A DNA stretch of 23,178 nt from VMCP01 sp965659745 (GTDB lineage: Bacteria; Bacteroidota; Bacteroidia; NS11-12g; UBA955): contig CBFHXF010000031.1 in the NCBI GenBank assembly GCA_965659745.1, forward strand, positions 1-23,178, given 5' to 3'. Made by a program: the position numbers and the translations under genes. The notes below the pieces were generated by a model. The model was not told the DNA's origin, did not search any database, and saw only the letters and a program-made list of their open reading frames with translations. How positions within the stretch are numbered: the stretch's first letter is position 1; each line of letters opens with the position of its first letter. Shown piece after piece: positions 14,446 to 22,237 of the stretch.

Positions 14446-14476
14446 CAAAAATAGTTAAATTATTTTTAAATATCAA
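14446..14476 (-). promoter_or_regulatory. internal promoter for infA-rpmJ-rpsM-rpsK-rpsD-rpoA-rplQ
   Basis: The minus strand has TATTTTTG (14446-14453), an exact TAnnTTTG match, and TTG (14474-14476) with a 20-base spacer. The TTG lies inside the last codons of secY. The inferred start near 14442 gives a leader of about ten bases. It could raise alpha-operon expression (RNA polymerase alpha, IF-1) independently of the upstream S10-spc genes. Confidence 0.6.
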
Positions 14477-15833
14477 CTTGTTGGTACTGGTTTGTCATTC
14501 TTCCTTTTAAACGGCCTCCACCGCTCATAAATCCGTCGTATTTGCGCATTAATAAGTAAGATTCAATCTGCTGAAGTGTATCTAATACTACACCGACTAA
14601 AATTAGCAAACTGGTTCCTCCAAAAAATTGTGCAAATTCTTGGTTAACGTTTCCTTTCACCGCAAAAACCGGGAGAACTGCAATTATACTTATGAAAATT
14701 GCACCTGGTAATGTGATTTTTGAGATAACGTTATCTATGAAGTTGGCTGTTTGTTTACCTGGTTTTACACCAGGAATGAATCCGTTATTACGTTTCATGT
14801 CGTCGGCCATCTGTACGGGATTAAAAATAATCACTGTATAGAAGTATGTAAACACAATGATTAGGAATACCAAGAAGGCGTTATGTCCGAAACTGTAAGG
14901 ATTCATGAGACTCAACAACCAACCGGGTGCTGTAGTTTCTGTGTAGAAACTTCCGATTGTTGCTGGTAAGAATAGAAGTGCTTGTGCAAAAATGATTGGC
15001 ATAACGCCAGCAGCCAAAATTTTGATTGGCAAATACTGACGTGCTCCACCGTATTGGCGATTGCCAATAACTCGTTTTGCATAATTCACACTTATTTTAC
15101 GAGTACCTTGAGTTAACATGATAACAAAAAGAACTACCATAAACCAAATCACCAACTCTACAATGAACAAGATTGGACCACCTTTAGTTAAGCGGAACAA
15201 AAACTCACCCACTATTGCGGCTGGCATTCGGGCAATGATACCCACCATGATAATCAAACTAATACCATTACCTAAACCACGATCAGTGATACGTTCACCC
15301 ATCCACATGGTAAACATAGTTCCCGCTGTTAATAGGAAAATGTTTGTGATGATGAACATACTCTTAGACAACATATCACCATAATTAAATAACAACGCCG
15401 CCTGATTACCAGGAGTATTCATGATGTTATTCAAGTAAGCATATGCTTGAACTGCAGTAAAGATGATGGTAAGGATACGGGTGTACTGATTGATTTTCCG
15501 GCGGCCTTCCTCACCTTCCTTTTGGATACGTTGGAAACTCGGTATGGCAATAGAAACCAATTGCATAAAGATAGACGCCGATATATACGGCATAATACCC
15601 AATGCAAAAATGGCACCGCGAGCAAAAGCTCCCCCAGCGAAGGTATTGATCAGACCCAAGATGTTATTCTTGGTTTGTCCTCTCAATCCCTCCAGCATTT
15701 CAGCATCAATACCGGGAAGGATTATATATGAACCCAAGCGGTATATTACCAAAAGCATAAGCGTATACGTGATACGCTTACGGAGCTCCTCTATGGCCCA
15801 AATATGTTTGAAGGTATCGAGGAATTTTTTCAT
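14466..15833 (-). CDS. secY: preprotein translocase subunit SecY
   Basis: SecY forms the protein-conducting channel in the inner membrane with SecE and SecG. The 455-residue protein has about ten hydrophobic segments. It includes YRLGSYIILPGID (31-43) before the plug region, the family block ALGIMPYISASIFMQL (76-91), ITDRGLGNGISLIIM (182-196) and the cytoplasmic loop region with ITLPGAIFISIIAVLP. Length is somewhat above the E. coli protein (443). It lies 2 bases after rplO, as in the spc operon layout. Confidence 0.98.
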   Translation of the reverse strand: MKKFLDTFKHIWAIEELRKRITYTLMLLVIYRLGSYIILPGIDAEMLEGLRGQTKNNILGLINTFAGGAFARGAIFALGIMPYISASIFMQLVSIAIPSFQRIQKEGEEGRRKINQYTRILTIIFTAVQAYAYLNNIMNTPGNQAALLFNYGDMLSKSMFIITNIFLLTAGTMFTMWMGERITDRGLGNGISLIIMVGIIARMPAAIVGEFLFRLTKGGPILFIVELVIWFMVVLFVIMLTQGTRKISVNYAKRVIGNRQYGGARQYLPIKILAAGVMPIIFAQALLFLPATIGSFYTETTAPGWLLSLMNPYSFGHNAFLVFLIIVFTYFYTVIIFNPVQMADDMKRNNGFIPGVKPGKQTANFIDNVISKITLPGAIFISIIAVLPVFAVKGNVNQEFAQFFGGTSLLILVGVVLDTLQQIESYLLMRKYDGFMSGGGRLKGRMTNQYQQVDI

Positions 15834-15835
15834 GA

Positions 15836-16288
15836 TTATTTCTCGATTACGTGAACAGACCCTCCAGCGCTTTCAATCGCACTTTTAGCTGTATCACTGA
15901 ATTTGTTAGCATGAACTTCTAAAGAAGATTTAATTTCACCACGACCTAAAACTTTAAACAAGTCGTGCTTTCCAATTAAATTCTTATTCAACAAAACATC
16001 ACGATCAATTTTAGTAATTCCTAATTCTTCAGAAATCTGTTGTAATACATCCAAATTGATAGCCGAGTATTCCACACGGTTGATGTTTTTAAATCCACCT
16101 TTAGGAATACGACGTTGAAGCGGCATCTGTCCACCTTCAAAACCTACTTTACGGGAATATCCGGTACGAGACTGAGCTCCTTTGTGACCTTTTGTTGAAG
16201 TACCTCCACGGCCAGAACCCTGACCACGACCGATACGCTTTCTATTCTTTACCGAACCAGCGGCCGGTTTTAAATTACTTAAATCCAT
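15836..16288 (-). CDS. rplO: large-subunit ribosomal protein L15 (uL15)
   Basis: L15 threads a long extended N-terminal arm into 23S rRNA and is a late assembly protein. The 150-residue product has the basic, Gly-rich arm KNRKRIGRGQGSGRGGTSTK (15-34), HKGAQSRTGYSRKVGFEGGQ and MPLQRRIPKGGFKN (55-68), and a folded C-terminal half ending in SAIESAGGSVHVIEK. Its ATG overlaps the rpmD stop by one base (TAATG), a translational-coupling arrangement. Confidence 0.98.
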   Translation of the reverse strand: MDLSNLKPAAGSVKNRKRIGRGQGSGRGGTSTKGHKGAQSRTGYSRKVGFEGGQMPLQRRIPKGGFKNINRVEYSAINLDVLQQISEELGITKIDRDVLLNKNLIGKHDLFKVLGRGEIKSSLEVHANKFSDTAKSAIESAGGSVHVIEK

Positions 16289-16467
16289 TAGGCGTTTTCG
16301 ATTTTTAATAAGTGTTCAACTGTACGAATCATTCCTTGGATTTGAGGATTCAATTCCACTTCGCGACTCGCGTGCATTTTACGTAAACCTAAAGCCCACA
16401 AGGTTGCTTTTTGATTTTTGGGGTATCCAATACCGCTTTTGATTTGTGTGATTTTTACCTTCGCCAT
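16288..16467 (-). CDS. rpmD: large-subunit ribosomal protein L30 (uL30)
   Basis: L30 is a small protein on the outer large subunit. From the ATG at 16467 the product is 59 residues, MAKVKITQIKSGIGYPKNQK (1-20) to VEHLLKIENA, the normal family length and start. An ATG four codons further up (16479) would add MDNI, which does not match the family, so I prefer the inner start. Either way the start overlaps the end of rpsE. Confidence 0.94.
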   Translation of the reverse strand: MAKVKITQIKSGIGYPKNQKATLWALGLRKMHASREVELNPQIQGMIRTVEHLLKIENA

Positions 16468-16471
16468 GATA

Positions 16472-16993
16472 TTATCCATTAAACACTTGTTTTAAGCTGA
16501 TACCACGTAATTGCGCCACACTATTGGCATCACGCATACTTGTTAAGGCTTTAAAAGTTGCTTTTACCACGTTGTGCGGATTAGAAGAACCTTTAGATTT
16601 TGCTAATACATCCTTTACACCAGCACTTTCCAATACAGCACGCATAGCACCACCAGCAATTACACCAGTACCATTGGAAGCAGGACGTAAAAGTACGCGA
16701 CCACCACCAAACTTACCCAACTGCTCATGAGGAACGGTTCCATTTATTACAGGAACTTTAATAAGGTTTTTCTTCGCGTCTTCAATACCTTTATTAATCG
16801 CTTCGATTACTTCACCAGATTTTCCCAAACCATGACCTACTGTACCATTGCTATCGCCCACTACCACTAAGGCAGTAAAACTAAATGTACGACCACCTTT
16901 TGTAACCTTGGCTACGCGGTTGATAGATACAACACGCTCCGTTAGGGTGATATCACCTGGACGGATACGGGGATTATTATTCAAATTAGACAT
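16472..16993 (-). CDS. rpsE: small-subunit ribosomal protein S5 (uS5)
   Basis: S5 lies near the mRNA entry and decoding region and affects translational fidelity. The 173-residue protein has the double-stranded-RNA-binding-like N-terminal half, with ERVVSINRVAKVTKGGRTFS (19-38), VVVGDSNGTVGHGLGKSGEV (43-62), and the C-terminal half ending with ASNGTGVIAGGAMRAVLESA and KGSSNPHNVVKATFKAL. The family layout and length are normal. It overlaps rpmD by a few bases. Confidence 0.98.
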   Translation of the reverse strand: MSNLNNNPRIRPGDITLTERVVSINRVAKVTKGGRTFSFTALVVVGDSNGTVGHGLGKSGEVIEAINKGIEDAKKNLIKVPVINGTVPHEQLGKFGGGRVLLRPASNGTGVIAGGAMRAVLESAGVKDVLAKSKGSSNPHNVVKATFKALTSMRDANSVAQLRGISLKQVFNG

Positions 16994-17010
16994 GTTGTTA
17001 TACTTAAAAA

Positions 17011-17367
17011 TTAGAACTGAAGACCTCCTTCACGGGCTCCATCGGCCAAACTCTTCACGCGACCATGGTACAAATAACCACCACGATCAAAAACTACTTG
17101 CTCAATACCTGCTGTTTTCGCAAGTTCAGCAATCTTTTTACCCACCAACGCTGCTTTTGCAACTTTGGTATCTTTAGATTCCAATATTTCGGTTGCTCTT
17201 GAAGAAGCAGACGCCAGGGTCACCCCATTTGCATCGTCTATCAATTGCGCGTAAATATCTTTATTACTGCGGTAAACACTTAAACGAGGGCGTTGTGCAG
17301 TACCTACTACTACGCCGCGTATGCGTTTACGAATCTTATCTCTTCTAAAAACTTTCGACTTTGCCAT
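17011..17367 (-). CDS. rplR: large-subunit ribosomal protein L18 (uL18)
   Basis: L18 binds 5S rRNA together with L5 in the central protuberance. The 118-residue protein has a basic N-terminus (MAKSKVFRRDKIRKRIRGVV), RPRLSVYRSNKDIYAQLIDD (27-46), and the C-terminal block VVFDRGGYLYHGRVKSLADG (91-110) ending AREGGLQF, all typical. It is located between rplF and rpsE as in the standard spc order. Confidence 0.98.
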   Translation of the reverse strand: MAKSKVFRRDKIRKRIRGVVVGTAQRPRLSVYRSNKDIYAQLIDDANGVTLASASSRATEILESKDTKVAKAALVGKKIAELAKTAGIEQVVFDRGGYLYHGRVKSLADGAREGGLQF

Positions 17368-17376
17368 AATTTACAC

Positions 17377-17931
17377 TTATTTTTTACCTGCAGACTTACC
17401 TGCTTTTCTGCGTACAACTTCACCCGCAAATCTAATACCTTTTCCTTTGTAAGGCTCAGGAGTACGGAAGGAGCGAATTTTGGCGGCCACCTGACCTAAA
17501 AGCTGTTTATCGCAGCAAGTCATGGTGATGTTTGGATTCTTTCCCTTAACAGTCTCGGTAACTACCGTAATTTCAGATGGAACCATCAACAAGATTTTGT
17601 GAGAGTATCCTACTACGAATTCTACCAAGTTACCTTGGTTAGAAACTTTGTAACCTACACCGACCAATTCTTGATTGACAGAATGTCCTTCAGAAACACC
17701 TATGATAAGGTTGTTTAGCAAAGAACGATAAAGGCCGTGAAGGCTTTTATCCATTTTACTGTCGCTTGGGCGATGTATTGTCATCACACCCTCTTCTACC
17801 TTAACTTCGAAAGTAGCGGGGATTTCTTGAGACAATTCTCCTTTTGGACCTTTAGCTTTAACCATACCGGGAACTACTGTAACCTCAGTATTGTTTGGGA
17901 TGCTAATAGGCGCTTTTCCTACACGTGACAT
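17377..17931 (-). CDS. rplF: large-subunit ribosomal protein L6 (uL6)
   Basis: L6 stands at the base of the L7/L12 stalk near the sarcin-ricin loop, next to where translation GTPases dock. The 184-residue protein has the two repeated domains of the family, starting MSRVGKAPISIPNNTEVTV, with GPKGELS (33-39) and the C-terminal EPYKGKGIRFAGEVVRRKAG (158-177) followed by a Lys-rich end. The length is normal. Confidence 0.98.
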   Translation of the reverse strand: MSRVGKAPISIPNNTEVTVVPGMVKAKGPKGELSQEIPATFEVKVEEGVMTIHRPSDSKMDKSLHGLYRSLLNNLIIGVSEGHSVNQELVGVGYKVSNQGNLVEFVVGYSHKILLMVPSEITVVTETVKGKNPNITMTCCDKQLLGQVAAKIRSFRTPEPYKGKGIRFAGEVVRRKAGKSAGKK

Positions 17932-17954
17932 TTTTTATTTTTATTGTTATTTAA

Positions 17955-18353
17955 TTATTGAACAAAACATAAAACTTCACCACCGATACCCAATTGACGC
18001 GCTTCTTTATCGGTCATTACCCCTTTAGAGGTTGTTAAAATAGCCACACCTAATCCGTTCATTACACGGGGAAGATTGTCTTTATCGGCATATTTTCTCA
18101 AACCAGGAGTACTTACGCGCTTCAACATTTGAATTGCGGCTTGACGGGTTTGGGGATGGTATTTAAGGGCGATTTTGATAACGCCTTGTTTATTTTCGGT
18201 ATCTTCAAATTTGTATTTGAGGATGTAACCTTTTTCGTACAACACACGGGTAATCTCTTTCTTCAAGTTACTCGCGGGAATCTCAACCACACGGTGGTTG
18301 GCTTTCATTGCGTTGCGTACTCGGGTTAGATAATCTGAAATAGGATCAGTCAT
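17955..18353 (-). CDS. rpsH: small-subunit ribosomal protein S8 (uS8)
   Basis: S8 binds helix 21 of 16S rRNA and is the translational repressor of the spc operon in E. coli; whether it does so here cannot be seen. The 132-residue protein has DPISDYLTRVRNAMKANHRV (3-22), RVSTPGLRKYADKDNLPRVM (79-98), NGLGVAILTTSKGVMTDKEA and RQLGIGGEVLCFVQ at the C-terminus, all typical. Confidence 0.98.
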   Translation of the reverse strand: MTDPISDYLTRVRNAMKANHRVVEIPASNLKKEITRVLYEKGYILKYKFEDTENKQGVIKIALKYHPQTRQAAIQMLKRVSTPGLRKYADKDNLPRVMNGLGVAILTTSKGVMTDKEARQLGIGGEVLCFVQ

Positions 18354-18365
18354 TGCTTTTAAATT

Positions 18366-18635
18366 TTACCAACTTGATTTTGTTACACCTGGGATCTTGC
18401 CATCACTTGCCAATTGGCGAAACTGATTACGACACAATCCGAAAACACGAATATACCCTCTAGGCTTACCCGTAATCTTACAACGATTTCTTAGGCGTAC
18501 GGGAGAGGCGTTACGAGGAAGTTTTTGCAAATCATCGTAGTTTCCCTCTGCCTTTAATTGCGCACGTTTCTCGGCGAACTTAGCCACCATTGCTTCGCGT
18601 TTGCGCTGTCTAGCTTTTATACTTTCTTTTGCCAT
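18366..18635 (-). CDS. rpsN: small-subunit ribosomal protein S14 (uS14), long zinc-free form
   Basis: S14 is in the 30S head near the tRNA sites. The 89-residue protein is the long form, MAKESIKARQRKREAMVAKF (1-20) and RNRCKITGKPRGYIRVFGLC (49-68), ending PGVTKSSW. Its two cysteines (C52, C68) are single, so the paired CxxC zinc ligands of the short C-plus form are missing. It sits 3 bases after rplE. Confidence 0.98.
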   Translation of the reverse strand: MAKESIKARQRKREAMVAKFAEKRAQLKAEGNYDDLQKLPRNASPVRLRNRCKITGKPRGYIRVFGLCRNQFRQLASDGKIPGVTKSSW

Positions 18636-18638
18636 TTT

Positions 18639-19190
18639 TTAATCTTTTTGAAAGGGGAAACCCATTAAACGTAACAATTCCAAACTTTCCTCATCCGATT
18701 TAGCGGTTGTAACCACAGTGATATCCATACCGGTAATGCGGCTAACTTTGTCAATATCAATTTCAGGAAAAATGATTTGCTCGGTAATACCCATTGTCCA
18801 GTTACCTCTACCGTCAAAACCTTTGGTCTTTAAACCTTGAAAATCACGAATACGAGGCATTGCCACTGAAACTAAACGATCGATAAAATCGTACATACGC
18901 TCTTGACGTAAAGTAACCTTACAACCAATCGGCATATTCTCACGCAATTTAAAGTTAGAGATTGCCTTCTTTGAAATGGTTGCGATAGCACGTTGACCGG
19001 TAATTTTAGTCATTTCTTCAATAGCTGCATCTACCATTTTCTTATCGTTTACAGCCGCACCGATACCTTGGTTCAATACGATTTTCTCGATACGTGGCAC
19101 TTCCATGCTATTGCTATAATTGAATTTTGCCTGCATTGCGGGCACTACTTCTTCAAAGTATTTTGTTCTTAATCTAGGTGTGTAACTCAT
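18639..19190 (-). CDS. rplE: large-subunit ribosomal protein L5 (uL5)
   Basis: L5 holds 5S rRNA in the central protuberance and contacts the P-site tRNA and the 30S head. The 183-residue protein has YTPRLRTKYFEEVVPAMQAK (3-22), VPRIEKIVLNQGIGAAVNDK (32-51), TGQRAIATISKKAISNFKLR and the GNWTMGITEQIIFPEID block before the C-terminal GMDITVVTTAKSDEESLELL. The length is normal. Confidence 0.98.
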   Translation of the reverse strand: MSYTPRLRTKYFEEVVPAMQAKFNYSNSMEVPRIEKIVLNQGIGAAVNDKKMVDAAIEEMTKITGQRAIATISKKAISNFKLRENMPIGCKVTLRQERMYDFIDRLVSVAMPRIRDFQGLKTKGFDGRGNWTMGITEQIIFPEIDIDKVSRITGMDITVVTTAKSDEESLELLRLMGFPFQKD

Positions 19191-19198
19191 CTCTCTAA

Positions 19199-19522
19199 TT
19201 AATTAATAAATTCACCTGTTTTTTTAGCTACACGCTGCAATTTACCGTTTTCATTCATTTTACGTCCAACTCTAGTGGCGGTGCCGTTAACGGTTACCAT
19301 TAGTTTCGAAATATGAATTGGTGCTTCAATTTTGTCGATGCTACCAGATGTGTTTTGAGCAGTAGGTTTGCGGTGTTTAGTTACAATATTCACGCCCTCA
19401 ACGATGGCACGAAGTTTCTCGGGATAAACAGTCAATACGCGACCTGTTTTACCTTTATCATCTCCAGAGATAACGGTTACCGTATCTCCTTTTTTGATAT
19501 GTAGTTTCTGTCTGTTTGCCAT
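19199..19522 (-). CDS. rplX: large-subunit ribosomal protein L24 (uL24)
   Basis: L24 starts large-subunit assembly and sits by the polypeptide exit. The 107-residue protein has a KOW motif, KKGDTVTVISGDDKGKTGRV (10-29), then VEGVNIVTKHRKPT (41-54), and a C-terminal part with RVGRKMNENGKLQRVAKKTG. Length is normal. It lies between rplN and rplE with spacings of 7 and 8 bases. Confidence 0.98.
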   Translation of the reverse strand: MANRQKLHIKKGDTVTVISGDDKGKTGRVLTVYPEKLRAIVEGVNIVTKHRKPTAQNTSGSIDKIEAPIHISKLMVTVNGTATRVGRKMNENGKLQRVAKKTGEFIN

Positions 19523-19529
19523 GTCTTAA

Positions 19530-19898
19530 TTATAATACTTCAGGAGCTAATGAAACGATTTTCATGAATTGTTTATCGCGCAATTCTCTGGCAACAGGTC
19601 CGAAAATACGGGTTCCTCTTGGCTCATCAGAATTGTTCAATAGTACACAACTATTCTCATCGAAACGAATATACGAACCATCTGGGCGACGGATTTCTTT
19701 CTTCACACGCACTACAACGGCTTTTGAAACAGAACCTTTCTTCACGTTTCCACCCGGAGAAGCGTGCTTAACGCTTACCACGATTTTATCTCCTACGCTA
19801 GCATAACGGCGTTTAGTTCCACCTAATACACGGATACATAGAACTTCTTTTGCACCGCTATTATCAGCTACTTTTAATCTACTTTCTTGTTGTACCAT
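19530..19898 (-). CDS. rplN: large-subunit ribosomal protein L14 (uL14)
   Basis: L14 lies at the subunit interface (bridges B5 and B8) and is the docking point of the silencing factor RsfS. The 122-residue protein shows MVQQESRLKVADNSGAKEVL (1-20), CIRVLGGTKRRYASVGDKIV (21-40), VVRVKKEIRRPDGSYIRFDE (61-80) and GPVARELRDKQFMKIVSLAP. The length and motifs are normal. It is 2 bases after rpsQ. Confidence 0.98.
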   Translation of the reverse strand: MVQQESRLKVADNSGAKEVLCIRVLGGTKRRYASVGDKIVVSVKHASPGGNVKKGSVSKAVVVRVKKEIRRPDGSYIRFDENSCVLLNNSDEPRGTRIFGPVARELRDKQFMKIVSLAPEVL

Positions 19899-19900
19899 GA

Positions 19901-20161
19901 TTACTTAGCTTTTTCAACGATTTCAACCAATCTCCAACATTTCGACTTACTTAAAGGGCGAGTCTCCATAATACGAACGATATCATTCTCAGCACACTCA
20001 TTATTTTCATCATGGGCTGCGAATTTTTTCGTCTTTTTGAAGTACTTACCGTATTTGGGATGCTTTACGTTACGTACAACTGCAACAACTATGGTCTTAT
20101 CCATTTTATTGCTGGTTACCGTACCGATGATCTCCTTACGAGCGTTTCTTACTGCTTCCAT
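19901..20161 (-). CDS. rpsQ: small-subunit ribosomal protein S17 (uS17)
   Basis: S17 is a primary 16S rRNA-binding protein of the 5' domain. The 86-residue protein is an OB-fold, NARKEIIGTVTSNKMDKTIV (6-25), then HPKYGKYFKKTKKFAAHDEN (34-53) and NDIVRIMETRPLSKSKCWRL (59-78). It is 6 bases after rpmC in the standard L16-L29-S17 order. Confidence 0.98.
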   Translation of the reverse strand: MEAVRNARKEIIGTVTSNKMDKTIVVAVVRNVKHPKYGKYFKKTKKFAAHDENNECAENDIVRIMETRPLSKSKCWRLVEIVEKAK

Positions 20162-20167
20162 TTATGT

Positions 20168-20401
20168 TTAATTTTCTATTTCTTGTTGATTCATTGCTGC
20201 CTTAAGCTGCGCTTCATGGCGGCGATTATTTAATTCCGTTAATAAACGGGCAATCTCACGACGTGTTTCACGCAATTTGTGAGGTTGATCCAAAGGAGCT
20301 ACGGCGTTTTGAAACTGCATCTTCTGATAGCGAACACGCTCTTCCTTGTAACGTTCAACCAACTCTTTATTTGGAAGTTCTTTGATTTCTGAATACTTCA
20401 T
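20168..20401 (-). CDS. rpmC: large-subunit ribosomal protein L29 (uL29)
   Basis: L29 is a two-helix protein beside the exit tunnel and part of the docking site for trigger factor and SRP. The 77-residue protein has YSEIKELPNKELVERYKEER (3-22) and the conserved second helix LRETRREIARLLTELNNRRH (43-62). It is some ten residues longer than E. coli L29, through a polar C-terminal tail. Its ATG is one base from the rplP stop codon. Confidence 0.97.
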   Translation of the reverse strand: MKYSEIKELPNKELVERYKEERVRYQKMQFQNAVAPLDQPHKLRETRREIARLLTELNNRRHEAQLKAAMNQQEIEN

Positions 20402-20402
20402 T

Positions 20403-20828
20403 TTAGTCTTCTTCGTTATAATCAGGACGTACGGAAAACTTACATGCTACAGGAAGCTTTTGAGCTGCCAAACGCATACCTTCTTTAGCCGTTTCTAAAG
20501 GAACACCACCTACTTCGAACATAATGGTTCCGGGCTTAACACGCGCCACCCAATATTCGGGAGCACCTTTACCCTTACCCATACGTACTTCTGCTGGTTT
20601 CTTGGTGATTGGTTTATCTGGGAAAATACGAATCCATACTTGCCCTTCACGCTTTAAATAACGTGTTACAGCAATACGAGCGGATTCAATCTGACGAGAG
20701 GTAATCCAGCTTGGCTCTAATGACTTTAGACCAAAGCTTCCGAATTCTATACGGTGACCACGACCTGCGATACCACGAACGCGCCCTTTCTGCTGTTTTC
20801 TATATTTGGTTCTTCTTGGACTTAACAT
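20403..20828 (-). CDS. rplP: large-subunit ribosomal protein L16 (uL16)
   Basis: L16 helps position tRNA at the A-site and near the peptidyl-transferase centre. The 141-residue protein begins MLSPRRTKYRKQQKGRVRGI, has the EPSWITSRQIESARIAVTRY block (39-58) and RMGKGKGAPEYWVARVKPGT (82-101), and ends with a cluster of acidic residues (NEED). The family length is about 137-141. Confidence 0.98.
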   Translation of the reverse strand: MLSPRRTKYRKQQKGRVRGIAGRGHRIEFGSFGLKSLEPSWITSRQIESARIAVTRYLKREGQVWIRIFPDKPITKKPAEVRMGKGKGAPEYWVARVKPGTIMFEVGGVPLETAKEGMRLAAQKLPVACKFSVRPDYNEED

Positions 20829-20838
20829 AATCTACACA

Positions 20839-21582
20839 TTAATTATTACGACGACGTCTATCACCACGATCACGACCACCACCACGATTTGCGTTACCGC
20901 GATCGTTTCCACGTGGACCTTTCTTATCAGATTCTGTATTAGGCGATAAATCTACTTTACCGTATATTTCACCTCTACAAACCCATACTTTGATTCCGAT
21001 TTTTCCATATACCGTTTGTGCTTCAACCAACGCATAGTCGATGTTAGAACGCAAGGTATGCAATGGAGTTCTTCCATCTTTATAAATTTCAGAACGTGCA
21101 ATCTCAGCACCATTCAAACGACCGCTGATACGAACCTTAATTCCATCAGCACCCATTTTCATTGTGCTCTGCAATGCATTTTTAATGGCACGCTTATATG
21201 AAAAGCGGTTTTCAATTTGTTGAGCAATGTTCTCACCTACCAAACGGGCATCCAATTCAGGACGCTTAATCTCATTGATATTGATTTGAACATCTTTACC
21301 CGTGATTTTCTTTATTTCTTCACGAATAGCATCAACTTCCTGACCACCTTTACCAATAACGATACCCGGACGAGCCGTATTAATGGTTAAAGTGATACGC
21401 TTTAAAGTACGCTCAATTATTACTTTTGCTATACCTCCACGAGGGATACGTACGCGCAAATATTCACGGATTTTTTCGTCTTCAACGAGTTTATCACCGT
21501 AATCATTTCCGCCATACCAGCTAGAATCCCAACCACGGATGATTCCTAAACGTAATCCTATAGGGTTTATCTTTTGTCCCAT
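20839..21582 (-). CDS. rpsC: small-subunit ribosomal protein S3 (uS3)
   Basis: S3 forms part of the mRNA entry tunnel and has helicase-like activity with S4 and S5. The 247-residue protein has the start MGQKINPIGLRLGIIRGWDS, a type II KH domain with the GKGG loop (77-80, in RPGIVIGKGGQEVDAI), and the C-terminal domain MGADGIKVRISGRLNGAEIA (143-162). Residues from about 219 on form an Arg/Gly/Asn-rich tail (RGNDRGNANRGGGRDRG then RRRRNN), a low-complexity RNA-binding-like extension that is common in this phylum. It abuts rplV by 1 base. Confidence 0.98.
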   Translation of the reverse strand: MGQKINPIGLRLGIIRGWDSSWYGGNDYGDKLVEDEKIREYLRVRIPRGGIAKVIIERTLKRITLTINTARPGIVIGKGGQEVDAIREEIKKITGKDVQININEIKRPELDARLVGENIAQQIENRFSYKRAIKNALQSTMKMGADGIKVRISGRLNGAEIARSEIYKDGRTPLHTLRSNIDYALVEAQTVYGKIGIKVWVCRGEIYGKVDLSPNTESDKKGPRGNDRGNANRGGGRDRGDRRRRNN

Positions 21583-21583
21583 T

Positions 21584-21955
21584 TTATGCTTGTTCAGTTT
21601 GGGTTTGACTTAATTTACTATCGATAATGATAGTAACGTGATTGGATCTTTTGCGGATGCGGTATCCACGTCCTTGAGGAGCCGTTCTTAAACGTTTGAT
21701 GCTTAAACCTCCGTCTACGGTAATAGACTTAACGTATAACTCGCTGTCTTCAATACGCCCATCAGCGTTTTTTACACCCCAATTCGCAATACCACTCTTA
21801 ATGAGCTTGCTCAAAAAGATGGCATACGTAGGGCGCTGATTCCACTGAAGTATATTTAATGCTTGCTCCACGCGTTGTCCACGAACCTGATCGGCCAACA
21901 GACGCATTTTGCGTGGCGACAAAGGACAGTTTCTTAAAATTGCTTTAGCTTCCAT
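21584..21955 (-). CDS. rplV: large-subunit ribosomal protein L22 (uL22)
   Basis: The long beta-hairpin of L22 lines the exit tunnel and is a known site of macrolide-resistance changes. The 123-residue protein has RNCPLSPRKMRLLADQVRGQ (8-27) and the C-terminal hairpin sequence IKRLRTAPQGRGYRIRKRSN (85-104), then HVTIIIDSK. No deletion in the hairpin is seen. It lies 5 bases after rpsS. Confidence 0.97.
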   Translation of the reverse strand: MEAKAILRNCPLSPRKMRLLADQVRGQRVEQALNILQWNQRPTYAIFLSKLIKSGIANWGVKNADGRIEDSELYVKSITVDGGLSIKRLRTAPQGRGYRIRKRSNHVTIIIDSKLSQTQTEQA

Positions 21956-21960
21956 TTTTC

Positions 21961-22218
21961 TTATTTACCGTGACCTTTATAAGTTCTGGTGGGTGCAAAC
22001 TCACCAAATTTATGTCCTACCATATTCTCAGTAACATATACTGGAATAAATTTATTCCCATTGTGTACCGCAAACGTATGTCCCACGAAGTCAGGGATGA
22101 TCATCGAACGACGTGACCAAGTCTTAATAACAGACTTCTTGCCAGCCGTATTCATCACATCCACCTTAGACATCAACTTGATATCTACAAAGGGTCCTTT
22201 TTTAATTGATCTTGCCAT
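21961..22218 (-). CDS. rpsS: small-subunit ribosomal protein S19 (uS19)
   Basis: S19 is in the 30S head and pairs with S13 near the A-site. The 85-residue protein is typical: MARSIKKGPFVDIKLMSKVD, KSVIKTWSRRSMIIPDFVGH (28-47), TFAVHNGNKFIPVYVTENMV and GHKFGEFAPTRTYKGH at the C-terminus. The minus-strand bases before the ATG read AAAAGGAA, purine-rich with only a partial Shine-Dalgarno likeness. Confidence 0.98.
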   Translation of the reverse strand: MARSIKKGPFVDIKLMSKVDVMNTAGKKSVIKTWSRRSMIIPDFVGHTFAVHNGNKFIPVYVTENMVGHKFGEFAPTRTYKGHGK

Positions 22219-22237
22219 TTCCTTTTGTGCTTAGTGA

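Noticed and set aside
15490..15888. 132-codon plus-strand frame opposite secY and rplO
   Set aside because: It is a mirror of well-assigned minus-strand genes with no recognisable domain. The same holds for the other plus-strand frames inside the ribosomal cluster.
16468..16479. Upstream ATG adding four residues to L30
   Set aside because: L30 proteins start MAKVKIT-like at the inner ATG, and the extra residues come from sequence shared with rpsE.
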